From positions 124,001-188,000 of the forward strand of contig JROS01000039.1 of NCBI GenBank assembly GCA_000769715.1: 64,000 nt of DNA, given 5' to 3'. How positions within the stretch are numbered: position 1 is the stretch's first letter; every line of letters begins with the position of its first letter. The translations under genes and the position numbers were made by a program. The stretch is from Desulfobulbus sp. Tol-SR. Lineage in GTDB: Bacteria > Desulfobacterota > Desulfobulbia > Desulfobulbales > Desulfocapsaceae. The notes under the pieces were generated by a model. That model was not told where the DNA came from. It worked only from the letters and a program-made list of their open reading frames with translations, and made no database searches. Shown piece after piece: positions 20,017 to 30,531 of this stretch.

Positions 20017-20526
20017 ATGCTCAGTCAATGGCTGTTCTACGCTTTTGCCACCGTGTCGGTGCTCGGCGCCCTCGGTTTGATCCTCAGTCGGCATCCGATG
20101 AACGGGGCGATGTGGTTCGTGGTAACCCTGGTGTCGCTGGCGGGGCTCTACTCACTGCTCTCAGCGTCACTGCTCTTTGCCCTGCAGTTGATTGTCTATG
20201 CCGGGGCGATCATGTCCCTGATCATATTTATAATTATGTTCCTCAATATCCAGCCTGCCGACATCCCGGATGAAAAAGGCAAATGGGCCTATCTCCTCGG
20301 CGGGTGTCTGGCGGTCACTCCGATCGGCCTCCTCCTGCTGAAGATCGTCAGTACCCTGCCGGGGGGAGAAATCGACATCGTCGGCAACGGTTTCGGCAAT
20401 GTCAAGTCGGTCGGCATGGTGCTGTTCCGTGACTGGCTGCTGCCGTTTGAGATCGTCTCGATCCTGCTTCTCGTCGCCCTGGTCGGTGCCGTCGTTCTTG
20501 CCGGGAAAAAGGAGATAACCCAATGA
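20017..20526 (+). CDS. nuoJ: NADH-quinone oxidoreductase subunit J
   Basis: MLSQWLFYAFATVSVLGALGLILSRHPMNGAMWFVVTLVSLAGLYSLLSASLLFALQLIVYAGAIM; operon position. Confidence 0.9.
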   Translation: MLSQWLFYAFATVSVLGALGLILSRHPMNGAMWFVVTLVSLAGLYSLLSASLLFALQLIVYAGAIMSLIIFIIMFLNIQPADIPDEKGKWAYLLGGCLAVTPIGLLLLKIVSTLPGGEIDIVGNGFGNVKSVGMVLFRDWLLPFEIVSILLLVALVGAVVLAGKKEITQ

Positions 20527-20819
20527 TCCATGATTACCTGTCCCTCAGCATCCTGCTCTTCTGCCTCGGTATTCTCGGAGTCATCTCGAGGCGCAACGTT
20601 TTTACCGTCTTTATGTCGGTCGAACTGATGCTGAATGCCGCCAACCTTGCGTTCATCGCCCTCGCCCGCCTGCATGAGAACATGGATGGACACGTTCTCG
20701 CCCTGCTGGTGATGGCGGTTGCCGCCGCGGAGGCGGCCCTCGCCCTTGCCGTTGTCATCCTGCTGCACAAGCACACCGGCAAGGTCGACACCAATGTCTT
20801 CAGCTTGTTGAAGGGGTGA
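20523..20819 (+). CDS. nuoK: NADH-quinone oxidoreductase subunit K
   Basis: 98 aa; VELMLNAANLAFIALAR...VMAVAAAEAALALAVVI. Confidence 0.93.
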   Translation: MIHDYLSLSILLFCLGILGVISRRNVFTVFMSVELMLNAANLAFIALARLHENMDGHVLALLVMAVAAAEAALALAVVILLHKHTGKVDTNVFSLLKG

Positions 20820-20823
20820 CCAG

Positions 20824-22737
20824 ATGGCCCAGAATGTCTCATATCTCGGCATGATCCCGCTGTTGCCGCTCATCGGCGCGGCATTGGTCGGTATCCTGCA
20901 CCTTGCAACCTGCAAGAAAAAGCGTCTACCGGATAAACTTTATGCCGTTCTCGGCTGTACGACACCGATCTTGACCTTCGTTCTGGCAGTGAAGGTCTTT
21001 CTCGACCTGAATGGCCTGCCTGTCGATACCCGCGCTCTCACGCACGAGGTCTTCACCTGGTTCGAGGTCGGGGAAATGCATGTCAGCATGGGATTTTTCG
21101 CCGACCCGCTCAGCTCGCTGATGCTGCTGTTCGTCACCTTCACCGCTTCGTTGATCCACATCTACTCGATCGGGTACATGGCCGGCGATGAAAGCTTCGC
21201 CAAGTTCTTCGCCTACCTCAACCTGTTTCTCGGCAGCATGCTGATACTCGTCCTCGGCAACGGACCGGTCGTGATGTTCGTCGGCTGGGAGGGTGTCGGA
21301 CTCTGTTCCTATCTGCTGATCAGCTACTATAGCGAAGACCGGAGCAATGTCCTCGCCGGGAACAAGGCATTCATCGTCAACCGCATCGGCGACTTCGGTT
21401 TCGTCCTCGGCATGGCCTTCCTGTTCTGGGCAATCGGCGGATCCGGATTCGACTATATCTCGCTGAAAGCCAACGCTCATCTGCTGGCACCGGCCACCGT
21501 CACCCTGGTGTGCCTGCTGCTCTTTGTCGGCGCTACGGGAAAGTCGGCCCAGATCCCTCTTTACGTCTGGTTGCCGGACGCAATGGCCGGCCCGACCCCT
21601 GTCTCGGCCCTGATCCACGCTGCGACCATGGTTACCGCCGGTGTCTACATGGTCGCCCGTTTCAGCTTTCTCTACGTTCATGTTCCGACCGTCGGTCTGG
21701 TCGTTGCCTGGATCGGCATCCTCACTGCCCTGGTCTCAGCGATCTACGGCATGTTCCAGAACGACATCAAGAAGGTGCTGGCCTATTCGACCGTCAGTCA
21801 ACTCGGCTACATGTTCGCCGGTGTCGGTCTCGCCGCCTATTCGGCCGGAATCTTTCATGTCTTCACGCATGCCTTCTTCAAAGCCCTGCTGTTCCTCGGC
21901 GCCGGGTCGGTGATTTATGCCCTGCACCACGAGCAGAACATCTGGAAGATGGGTGGCCTCAAGAGCAAACTGCCACTGACCTACAAGACGATGCTGATCG
22001 GTTCACTGGCCCTCGCCGGCTGTCCGCCCTTTTCAGGATTTTTCAGCAAGGATGAGATTCTCTACTCGGCGCTGGCCTCAGGCCATACGGGGATCTGGCT
22101 GGTCGGGGTCCTGGTCGCCGGCATGACCGCCTACTACACCTTCCGGATGATCTTCGTCGTCTTCCATGGCAGTCCTCGTGATGCCCATGCCTATGAGCAC
22201 GCTCACGAACCGCCCGCCGTCATGACTGTGCCGCTGGTTATCCTCGCCATCGGTGCCCTGTTCGCCGGCTTTCTCAACCTGCCGGCGCTGTTCGGCGGTT
22301 CGCAGCAGGTCACCCACTGGCTGGCGCCAAGTCTTGCCGAGCATCCCCACGAGGCCTCGCACAGCACGGAGATCATCGCCATAGCCGCCAGTGTCGCCGC
22401 CTTCGCGATCGGCATCTTCATCGCCTATCGCAAATTCGGCAAGGGGGCTGTGGAACCTGTCTATAGCGGCTTCTCCAGTTTCGCCTATCATACGTTCCGG
22501 ATCAATGAACTTTATGATGTACTGTTTGTGCGGCCGTACAAGGCCATAGGATCGGCAATCGGCAATTACATCGATGCCCATATCACCGACGGACCGGTGC
22601 AGTTGATCGTCTGGTTCTATCGCCAGTTCGGCTCCAGCTTCAAGTTGCTGCAGGTTGGCTATGTTCGTGTCTACGCCATTTACATGATCATCGGCCTGAG
22701 CGTGATGAGCTATCTGCTCACCCAATCATTCAAGTAG
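20824..22737 (+). CDS. nuoL: NADH-quinone oxidoreductase subunit L
   Basis: 637 aa; VGWEGVGLCSYLLI, LPDAMAGPTPVSALIHAATMVTAGVYM, DIKKVLAYSTVSQLGYM. Confidence 0.95.
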   Translation: MAQNVSYLGMIPLLPLIGAALVGILHLATCKKKRLPDKLYAVLGCTTPILTFVLAVKVFLDLNGLPVDTRALTHEVFTWFEVGEMHVSMGFFADPLSSLMLLFVTFTASLIHIYSIGYMAGDESFAKFFAYLNLFLGSMLILVLGNGPVVMFVGWEGVGLCSYLLISYYSEDRSNVLAGNKAFIVNRIGDFGFVLGMAFLFWAIGGSGFDYISLKANAHLLAPATVTLVCLLLFVGATGKSAQIPLYVWLPDAMAGPTPVSALIHAATMVTAGVYMVARFSFLYVHVPTVGLVVAWIGILTALVSAIYGMFQNDIKKVLAYSTVSQLGYMFAGVGLAAYSAGIFHVFTHAFFKALLFLGAGSVIYALHHEQNIWKMGGLKSKLPLTYKTMLIGSLALAGCPPFSGFFSKDEILYSALASGHTGIWLVGVLVAGMTAYYTFRMIFVVFHGSPRDAHAYEHAHEPPAVMTVPLVILAIGALFAGFLNLPALFGGSQQVTHWLAPSLAEHPHEASHSTEIIAIAASVAAFAIGIFIAYRKFGKGAVEPVYSGFSSFAYHTFRINELYDVLFVRPYKAIGSAIGNYIDAHITDGPVQLIVWFYRQFGSSFKLLQVGYVRVYAIYMIIGLSVMSYLLTQSFK

Positions 22738-22750
22738 GAAAGAGGTCCGC

Positions 22751-24262
22751 ATGTTTGAAAACGTCCTCTCCACCATGATTTTTCTGCCGATCGTTGTCGG
22801 TCTGGCAGCAATGCTGATACCATTCAGTTCCACGACCGCCCGCAGGATCGGACTACTGGCATCCTTGGTTGTCCTGTACTTCGGGATCAGGGTCTACCTT
22901 GGATTCTCCGGCAGCGGCCAACTCGAGTTCGCCGAAACGCGAGCGCTGCTTGAATCCGTCGGGATCTCCTACCGGATCGGTGTCGATGGCATCAGCCTAT
23001 TTGTCCTGTTGACCGGGGCAGCCCTTATTCCCATCGTCTTTGTCGTCGTGAAGGACAGACCGCGGGCCTTCTACGGCAGCCTGCTGGTCACCCAGGGCGC
23101 CATGGCCGGAGCAATATGTGCGGCCGATCTGGTGCTGTTTTATGCCTTCTGGGAGATCATGCTCATCCCGATCTTCTTCATGATCGGAATCTACGGCGGT
23201 CCGGAACGCAGAGCGGCGACTGTCAAGATCATGCTCTACACCGTTTCCGGTTCGCTGCTGATGCTGGCCGCGATCATCTACCTTGGTGTCGCCTTTCACG
23301 GCCAGTACGGCGTGTGGTCGTTCGAAACCGCCGGACTGGCAGGGCTTGAACTCAGCGACAAAGCGGCGGCTCTTGCGTTTTTCGCCTTCATGATCGCCTT
23401 CGCGATCAAGATCCCGATCTTTCCGCTCCACACCTGGCTTCCCGATGCTTACACTGAAGCTCCGGCCGCGGCCACCTTTCTGTTGTCGGCGATCATGGCC
23501 AAAATCGGTATCTACGCCGTCATTCGCTTCATCATGCCGGTCTTCGGTCCGGAGTTGGTCCGCTATGCCATGCCGCTTGCCTGGGCTGCCGTTATCGGCC
23601 TGATATACTGCGGCATCGCCGCCATCGGCCAGAAGGACATGAAACGCCTGCTCGCTTTTTCCTCCGCGTCTCATATGGGCATCCTCGCCCTCGGGCTGTT
23701 CTGTCTGAACATCCAGGCACTCACCGGTTCCATTTATCAGATCATGGCCCATGCAACGAGCACCGGGCTGCTCTTTCTCCTCATCGGCATCATCGAAGAC
23801 CGACTGCAGACCAGAGAAATTTCCGATCTCGGCGGCATTGCCCGCCAGGCTCCGGTCTTCGCCTGCTTTTTCGCTGTCGCCCTGCTGGCCTCGGTCGGTC
23901 TGCCCGGTACCAGCGGTTTTATCGGCGAGTTTCTGATCATCATGGGTGCGATCAAGTTCGATACCACTCTTGGTGTGCTCGCCGCCACCACGCTGATCAT
24001 CGGAGTCTGCTACATGCTGTGGATGTTCCAGCGTGTTTTCTTTGAAAAGAGCAACGACAAGACACATGGTTTTACAGATTTGAGCATCTGCGAGACCCTG
24101 GCCTTGCTGCCGGCCATCCTGCTGATTCTGTTCATGGGGGTGTTTCCTCAACCCTTCATCGCCAGAATTACACCGGCCGCACAATCTCACATCGCCACGG
24201 TCCAGGGGAGCGGCCAATTAACCGGCCATGTCGCCCTTGACCATATTCAGCAACAGAAATGA
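22751..24262 (+). CDS. nuoM: NADH-quinone oxidoreductase subunit M
   Basis: FYAFWEIMLIPIFFMIGIYGG, FPLHTWLPDAYTEAPAAATFLLSAIMAKIG, KDMKRLLAFSSASHMG. Confidence 0.95.
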   Translation: MFENVLSTMIFLPIVVGLAAMLIPFSSTTARRIGLLASLVVLYFGIRVYLGFSGSGQLEFAETRALLESVGISYRIGVDGISLFVLLTGAALIPIVFVVVKDRPRAFYGSLLVTQGAMAGAICAADLVLFYAFWEIMLIPIFFMIGIYGGPERRAATVKIMLYTVSGSLLMLAAIIYLGVAFHGQYGVWSFETAGLAGLELSDKAAALAFFAFMIAFAIKIPIFPLHTWLPDAYTEAPAAATFLLSAIMAKIGIYAVIRFIMPVFGPELVRYAMPLAWAAVIGLIYCGIAAIGQKDMKRLLAFSSASHMGILALGLFCLNIQALTGSIYQIMAHATSTGLLFLLIGIIEDRLQTREISDLGGIARQAPVFACFFAVALLASVGLPGTSGFIGEFLIIMGAIKFDTTLGVLAATTLIIGVCYMLWMFQRVFFEKSNDKTHGFTDLSICETLALLPAILLILFMGVFPQPFIARITPAAQSHIATVQGSGQLTGHVALDHIQQQK

Positions 24263-24275
24263 GGATGGACAGACC

Positions 24276-25691
24276 ATGAACTGTGATATCGTATACCTGC
24301 TCCCCCTCTTCACCGTTACCATCGGCGCCATCCTGTTGATGCTGCTGTCGGCCTTTGAATCCATCCGCATCGAGGTGGCATCGGCCCTGTCGGTCGGCAT
24401 CTTCGCCGTAGCATTCATCGTTCAGCTGGTACCGATTGGATTGAACGATGTTCTACCCTTCGTCTCGCTTTTCAACGGCATGCTGGCAGTCAACGATTTC
24501 ACCCGCATCGCCTCGATGATCATCATCGCCTGCGGCCTGTTCACAGCGATGAGTGCCATCAGCTACTTTCGCCAGAACAATTTCGGGTCCCTCGAGTTCT
24601 TCAGCCTGATGACCTTCGCCGTCAGCGGCATGATGCTGCTCACCATGGCCCAGGAACTCATCACCGTCTTCATCGCCCTTGAAACCGCCTCTCTTTCCAT
24701 CTACGCCCTGGTCGGCTACAACCGCCGCAATATCTTAAGTTCGGAGGCCGTCCTCAAGTATCTGATACTCGGCGCCTTTGCCGGAGGGTTTTTCACGATG
24801 GGGATCGCCCTCGTCTATGGGGCGCTGGGGGATACCGGTTTTGCCGCGATCGCCGCAACGATCAGCAGAGACGGTTTATTGCAGAATCCCGCTCTGGCAG
24901 GAGGTCTGCTCTTCATTCTCTTCGCTCTGTTCTTCAAAGTCACCGTATTTCCCTTCCATTCCTGGGTTGTCGATGTATATGACGGTGCACCGATACCGGT
25001 TACCGGTTTCATGGCAACTGCCCTGAAGACAGCCATTATCGCTGTGCTCGCGAATGTTCTGCTGCTCGCTGCCGATATCCGCGAGTCCTGGCTCGACATG
25101 CTGTTTTATCTGACCGTCTTCACCCTCTTTGCCGGCAACCTTATCGCCATCGGTCAGAACAGCCTCAAAAGAATGCTCGCCGCATCCGGCATCGTCCATA
25201 CCGGATATCTCCTGATCGCATTGATTGCCGTGTCCGGCGACCAATTCAGCGGCTCGGTGATCCTCTACTACCTTGCCGCGTATGCAGCCAGCACCCTCGG
25301 AATCTTCGCCTCGCTGTCCTATCTCTCCGGCACCGACGAAAAGCGAAAAGAATTCAACGATTTCAGAGGATTGGCCAAGGTGCGTCCATATTCCGCGGCG
25401 GCCATCACCATTTTCCTCCTGTCCATGGCCGGGATCCCACCGACTGCAGGGTTCATGGGCAAGCTCTACATCATCGTCACCGCCTACCAGTCCGGGCAAG
25501 TCGTCCTGGCGGTTCTGGGTATTATCAGCAGCATCCTCTCGATGTGGTATTACCTTCGTCTGATCATCGCCATGTATTTTCATGAGGCGGATGACCTGTT
25601 TGAAACCAGCGGCTCGCGATCGGCCCCAGTCTGCGCCTTTATTCTCGCCATCTGCGTATTGGCATTGAGCCTCTATCCGGTAGCGATATAA
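24276..25691 (+). CDS. nuoN: NADH-quinone oxidoreductase subunit N
   Basis: ALVGYNRRNILSSEAVLKYLILGAFAGGFFTMGIALVYGALG, FPFHSWVVDVYDGAPIPVTGFMATALKTA. Confidence 0.93.
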   Translation: MNCDIVYLLPLFTVTIGAILLMLLSAFESIRIEVASALSVGIFAVAFIVQLVPIGLNDVLPFVSLFNGMLAVNDFTRIASMIIIACGLFTAMSAISYFRQNNFGSLEFFSLMTFAVSGMMLLTMAQELITVFIALETASLSIYALVGYNRRNILSSEAVLKYLILGAFAGGFFTMGIALVYGALGDTGFAAIAATISRDGLLQNPALAGGLLFILFALFFKVTVFPFHSWVVDVYDGAPIPVTGFMATALKTAIIAVLANVLLLAADIRESWLDMLFYLTVFTLFAGNLIAIGQNSLKRMLAASGIVHTGYLLIALIAVSGDQFSGSVILYYLAAYAASTLGIFASLSYLSGTDEKRKEFNDFRGLAKVRPYSAAAITIFLLSMAGIPPTAGFMGKLYIIVTAYQSGQVVLAVLGIISSILSMWYYLRLIIAMYFHEADDLFETSGSRSAPVCAFILAICVLALSLYPVAI

Positions 25692-25745
25692 CGACAAGAA
25701 AGGGCATGCATCATACGAGTCAATCCAGTTAAGGAGAAAAGTACA

Positions 25746-26186
25746 ATGAAGGCGAAGGATATACTGGCAGTCAAAGGTAGCAGGGTGATCACTATCCATC
25801 AGGACAACAAGGTGCTGGATGCCATCAACATGTTCTTTTCCAATCGGGTGGGATCGCTGATCGTCGTCGATCAGAATGACGACATCAAAGGAATTTTTGC
25901 TCCCAACGATGTCCTGAAGGCCGTCAGCAAAGATCCCGAGAATATCCGTCACGCCAGCGTCAAGGATTTCATGAGCACCAATATGATAGTCGCCAGGCTG
26001 GAAGATAAAATCGACTATATCCAGGCCGTAATGACGGAAAACCGGGTCCGGCATATCCCGATTGTCGAAAATGGCAAACTGCAGGGCGTTGTCTCCATCG
26101 GTGACGTAGTCAACGCGCAATTGAAGGTAAGGGACGTGGAAAACCAGTATCTGAAGGAGTACATGGAAGGGAAATATCCGGCCTGA
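25746..26186 (+). CDS. Tandem CBS-domain protein
   Basis: Two CBS repeats: VITIHQDNKVLDAINMFFSNRVGSLIVVDQNDDIKGIFAPNDVL and MIVARLEDKIDYIQAVMTENRVRHIPIVENGKLQGVVSIGDVV. Confidence 0.88.
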   Translation: MKAKDILAVKGSRVITIHQDNKVLDAINMFFSNRVGSLIVVDQNDDIKGIFAPNDVLKAVSKDPENIRHASVKDFMSTNMIVARLEDKIDYIQAVMTENRVRHIPIVENGKLQGVVSIGDVVNAQLKVRDVENQYLKEYMEGKYPA

Positions 26187-26550
26187 TAGCACGGAGGGAC
26201 TACTGCTTTCTGCCGCCCCTGCTCAAGGATGCGTTGCAAGCGTTCGTCTGGAGTGTCGGCAGGTGTATTTCGAATGGCGGGGCAGCCGGCAAAGACTCAT
26301 CGTTGCCAATCTTCACAACCCAAGGTAAACACGTTGGAGATGAACCATCCTTTACTGCGAGCGCCATCGGTGGCTGAAGGCATAACGTGGGGAAGAGAAA
26401 TAGCAACTGCTGTCCACCCTGCACCCCCTCTCGCTGGTTCTGAGTCACCAACCGTCGCAGCATGACCACGCTGGCTGTCGTTGACGGCCGACACAACCAA
26501 CGCGGTTCCATATCACCGCAATACGAGCGTCGATGCCATGCCGGCAACGC

Positions 26551-27939
26551 TCATTTCTTTTTCTTAATCCCGTACTTTTTCATCTTATACTGGAGCAGGC
26601 TCTTGGTTATCCCGAGGCGGTCGGCTGCCCTGGCCTGGACAAAATTCGCCTCCTCAAGTGCATCGACCAGCATCTTTTCCTCGACGGCATACAGAACGTC
26701 GTTGAGGCCGGCAGATTCCGGAACGATCTGGTGCAGATCCAGTTCCCGGCTCCAGGCCGCCTGGGTGTCCATGTTGACCGATTCCGGCTGAACATCCTCG
26801 GCCTCGATACAGTTGCCGTTACAGAGGATCGCCGCCCGTTCGATGGTGTTTTCGAGTTCGCGGACATTTCCTTCCCACGGCAGGGTCATCAACAGGCGCA
26901 AGGCCTCCTTGGTGATGGTGAGATCTTTTTTATCCAGTTTTTGCGAAAATTTATCGATAAAAAAATCGACCAGCAAAGGCATGTCATCCATTCGCTCGCG
27001 CAGGGCCGGCAAAGTGACATGAATGACATTCAGTCGATAGAAGAGGTCCTCACGAAACCGGCCCTGCATGACCTCTTCCTTCAGGTCGCGATTTGAGGCG
27101 CTGATGATCCGCACATCGACAGTCAGGGTCTTCGTCCCTCCTACCCGCTCGAAACTCCGTTCCTGCAGAGCTCTGAGGAGCTTGGCCTGCAGGGCCAGCG
27201 GGATCTCGCCGACCTCATCGAGGAAGATCGTGCCGCCGTCGGCCAACTCGAACCTTCCCTTGCGCATCGCCACCGCCCCGGTAAAGGCCCCCTTCTCATG
27301 ACCGAAGAGTTCGCTCTCGAGCAGGTTCTCCGCCAGCGCGGCACAGTTGACGGTGATAAAGGCCTTGTCCTCTCTCGGGCTGTTCACGTGAATGGCCTTG
27401 GCCACCAGTTCCTTGCCGGTGCCACTCTCGCCGGAGATCAACACCGAGGCCGGGGTCGGCGCCACCTTTTCGATCAGTTCGTAGACCTGGAGCATCCGCG
27501 GATTCTTGCCGACCATCCCACTGAAACCTGATTTGCCGCGGATTTCACTGCGCAGGCGGGTATTTTCACGTACCAGCGAGTAGTGCTGCGCCGCCTTCTG
27601 GATGGTGACAATCAGTTCATCATTGGAAAACGGTTTGGCGAGATAGCTGAAGGCCCCGGCCTGCATCGCCGCCACTGCCTTCTCCACCTGGGCGTAGGCG
27701 GTGATCATCAGTACCGGCAATTCGCGGTTGAGGGCCTTGACATGATTGAGCAACTGCATCCCGTCCATCTCCGGCATCTGCATGTCGGTGATGACGAGAT
27801 CGAGATCGACATCCTTGACCACCTGCAGCCCTTCCCGGCCGTTCGAAGCGGTGAAGACCTCAAAGCCTTCGTCCCGCAGAAGCTCCGACATGACTATCAG
27901 GTAGTTGGGTTCATCATCAACGATCAGGATCGAATACAT
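26551..27939 (-). CDS. Sigma54-dependent NtrC-family response regulator
   Basis: Receiver (DDEPNY...VITDMQMPEMDG...KPF), AAA+ (GESGTGKELVAKAIH, ELFGHEKGAFTGA, GGTIFLDEVGEIPLALQAKLLRALQE), Fis-type HTH (ADRLGITKSLLQYKMKKYGI). Confidence 0.94.
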   Translation of the reverse strand: MYSILIVDDEPNYLIVMSELLRDEGFEVFTASNGREGLQVVKDVDLDLVITDMQMPEMDGMQLLNHVKALNRELPVLMITAYAQVEKAVAAMQAGAFSYLAKPFSNDELIVTIQKAAQHYSLVRENTRLRSEIRGKSGFSGMVGKNPRMLQVYELIEKVAPTPASVLISGESGTGKELVAKAIHVNSPREDKAFITVNCAALAENLLESELFGHEKGAFTGAVAMRKGRFELADGGTIFLDEVGEIPLALQAKLLRALQERSFERVGGTKTLTVDVRIISASNRDLKEEVMQGRFREDLFYRLNVIHVTLPALRERMDDMPLLVDFFIDKFSQKLDKKDLTITKEALRLLMTLPWEGNVRELENTIERAAILCNGNCIEAEDVQPESVNMDTQAAWSRELDLHQIVPESAGLNDVLYAVEEKMLVDALEEANFVQARAADRLGITKSLLQYKMKKYGIKKKK

Positions 27940-28138
27940 AGGAAACTCGCACCTCTATGCGCAGGAAACAGTCCTGCATCAAAAAATTATCTGGATCCGT
28001 TCGGAGTATCAATACCGAACCGGATTGTCCGAAGCCAGGAGGAATTGCCATACGCTACCATATCGTGATGCCATCCCCTCATGCAACAACCTTGTCGGGT
28101 TGATTGAAGTTCGACATTCCCGGTACTGCCTGCTGTGG

Positions 28139-28981
28139 TCATCTGGCTGCCGCGCGGTCTTTCATGATCCGCAACAATTCTTCGGGGACGTGGACATTGC
28201 GGCCGCCGGCGATCGTCGTTCCCGGCCGGATGTCACCGTGGAAATCGCTGCCGCCGGTCAACACCAGGCCATAGTGTTCGGCTGCGGCGATTATCTTGCG
28301 GCGAGCCTTGGACGAATGGGTCGGATAGTAGGCTTCGAGACCATCGAGACCCATCGGCACCAGGATATCGAGCAATGCCGGCAACCGGCTGAGGTCCGGA
28401 TCCATCTGCTGCGGATGAGCCATGACGCAGAGACCGCCAGCGGCCCGCAGAACGGCGATGGCATCCTCGGCGGTGGGAACCGGACGCGAGGCATAGGCCA
28501 GTCCCCCTCGGCCAAGATACTTCTCGAAGGCCTGGAGCATGGTGCCGACCGCCCCCTTCGCCAGGAGCAGTCTGGCGATATGCGGTCGGCCGGTCTGGCC
28601 GGTCACCGATACCTGCCGCAGTTCGTCCTCTTCTATCGTTACCCCTAGGGCCCGCAGTCTCTCGAGGATCTTCGCGTTGCGCTCCTGCCGCCCCTTCTGC
28701 AGATCGGCCAGCATCCGGTTGAGATCGGAATGGCCGATATCCATCAGGTATCCGAGAATATGCATCGAGGTCCCCTGATGGAGGACGCTGAACTCCAGCC
28801 CGGCAACGACCTCGAGCGGCAGGCCGGCAGCGGCCTGCTGCGCCGGAACAAATCCGTCGATGGTGTCGTGGTCGGTCAAGGCGATGGCTGTCAGGCGCTT
28901 GCGCGATGCCAATCCGACCACCTCGGCCGGTGACATCGTGCCGTCTGAAAATGTGCTGTGGATATGGAGATCAAGGGCCAT
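28139..28981 (-). CDS. PHP-domain phosphoesterase (TrpH/YciV-like)
   Basis: MALDLHIHSTFSDGTMSPAEVV...ALTDHDTIDGF...GLCVMAHPQQMD...LTGGSDFHGDIRPG. Start 28981 preferred over 29065. Confidence 0.88.
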   Translation of the reverse strand: MALDLHIHSTFSDGTMSPAEVVGLASRKRLTAIALTDHDTIDGFVPAQQAAAGLPLEVVAGLEFSVLHQGTSMHILGYLMDIGHSDLNRMLADLQKGRQERNAKILERLRALGVTIEEDELRQVSVTGQTGRPHIARLLLAKGAVGTMLQAFEKYLGRGGLAYASRPVPTAEDAIAVLRAAGGLCVMAHPQQMDPDLSRLPALLDILVPMGLDGLEAYYPTHSSKARRKIIAAAEHYGLVLTGGSDFHGDIRPGTTIAGGRNVHVPEELLRIMKDRAAAR

Positions 28982-29402
28982 CGCGGGGTAGCTTCCTTCG
29001 ACAGAATGAAATGATTTTACCGAGCGTTCAGTTCCGACACTACCTGCAGTCTGGTACCGGGGCAAGTGAATAGTGACAGCGGTTGCCCCAGCCCGCTTCC
29101 TCCTCCTTCCGTTCCGGTCACGATCCTTTCGATGATGCCGATGAATCTTCGGTTGATACCAGGGGCGCCATAACTTTGAATCAGAGCCGGATTCCTTCCA
29201 CGTTCAGAAGCGGGGGAAGGCTGCCGACCGCTACGGATCCAAGATGACAAACACCGCCGCGCCAACGCTGGATTCTGTCCCTCATCCTCTTCCTGCTGGA
29301 CTTTCGCACATTTTTTTGCTCTATTAAGACGCTGTTAGCTGTTTTCTCCGTCTCGCAACACCGAATTTCCGGTTAGAGTCCTCCAGGTGACAAGCCGAGC
29401 CG

Positions 29403-30167
29403 ATGAAGCCATTGATATGTAGCTGCGCCCTGATCTTGATGATAATCATCAACTCCGGCATTTGTCACTCCGCCACCATGGTTCAGACTCCGGCAAGCGA
29501 GATATCACAGGAGGTGGTGACGCGGCTGTCCCCGGAAATCACCCAGGCCATGGAGAACAAAGCCCTTCGCCTCGGGGCGCCGATCTTCATGCGGATCTTC
29601 AAGGAATCCGATGAGCTCGAGATCTGGGTCCTGCAGGGCAGCGGTTTTGTTCTCTTCAAGACCTACAGGATCTGCGATTATTCGGGGGACCTCGGTCCCA
29701 AGGAGAAGGAGGGAGACAAACAGAGCCCGGAGGGATTCTACCGGGTCGGACCGGCTCAGCTCAATCCCTGGAGCAGGTTTCACCTGGCGTTCAATCTCGG
29801 TTATCCCAACGAGTATGACCGCCTCAACGGCCGGACCGGGAACGCGTTGATGGTGCACGGCCGCTGCTCATCCGTTGGCTGTTTCGCGATGACCGACTAC
29901 CGGATGGAGGAGATCTACACCATCGCCGACGCCGCTCTGGCCAACGGCCAGGAATCCTTTGCGGTTCATATCTTCCCCTTTCGGATGACGGCGGAGAACA
30001 TGCGCCGCCACCAGGACCACCAGGACGGCAGATGGCAACGCTACTGGCGCAACCTGAAGGAAGGCTACGACCTTTTCAAACGCACGGCGATCCCGCCGGA
30101 AGTGGCCGTCGACCGGGATCGGTATCTGTTCAAAGCGACCACCATCGAACTCGCCCGACAGCCGTAG
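29403..30167 (+). CDS. Exported L,D-transpeptidase (YafK-like)
   Basis: N-terminal signal peptide; catalytic motif MVHGRCSSVGCFAMTDYRMEEIY. Confidence 0.85.
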   Translation: MKPLICSCALILMIIINSGICHSATMVQTPASEISQEVVTRLSPEITQAMENKALRLGAPIFMRIFKESDELEIWVLQGSGFVLFKTYRICDYSGDLGPKEKEGDKQSPEGFYRVGPAQLNPWSRFHLAFNLGYPNEYDRLNGRTGNALMVHGRCSSVGCFAMTDYRMEEIYTIADAALANGQESFAVHIFPFRMTAENMRRHQDHQDGRWQRYWRNLKEGYDLFKRTAIPPEVAVDRDRYLFKATTIELARQP

Positions 30168-30181
30168 AGAGCGATCATATC

Positions 30182-30523
30182 ATGGAACGACCGGAACAGC
30201 GCACCAAGACCCGGGTCAAACTGGAGACCTCGGCCAAGCTGCAGTTCAATGACCGCAGCCTCGCCGGCAACACCCTGTCGCGGGATATCAGCCTCGACGG
30301 GATCTTCATCCGGACCAGCGAACCGGTGCCGATCAACGTCCCCTGCCGGGTCACCATCACCATCTCCGGGACCTCCAGCATCCTGTCGCTGCAGATCAAG
30401 GGCAGGACGGTCAGGCAGGATCATACCGGCGTCGCCGTTCGTTTCACCGAACTCGAGCTCGACAGCTACCTGCACCTGCGGAATATCGTCCTCAACAACC
30501 AGGTCCCCGATTCGGCGGCCTAG
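30182..30523 (+). CDS. PilZ-domain protein
   Basis: MERPEQRTKTRVKL...LSRDISLDGIFIRTSEPVPINVPCRVTI...GVAVRFTEL. Confidence 0.75.
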   Translation: MERPEQRTKTRVKLETSAKLQFNDRSLAGNTLSRDISLDGIFIRTSEPVPINVPCRVTITISGTSSILSLQIKGRTVRQDHTGVAVRFTELELDSYLHLRNIVLNNQVPDSAA

Positions 30524-30531
30524 CCCCGCCG

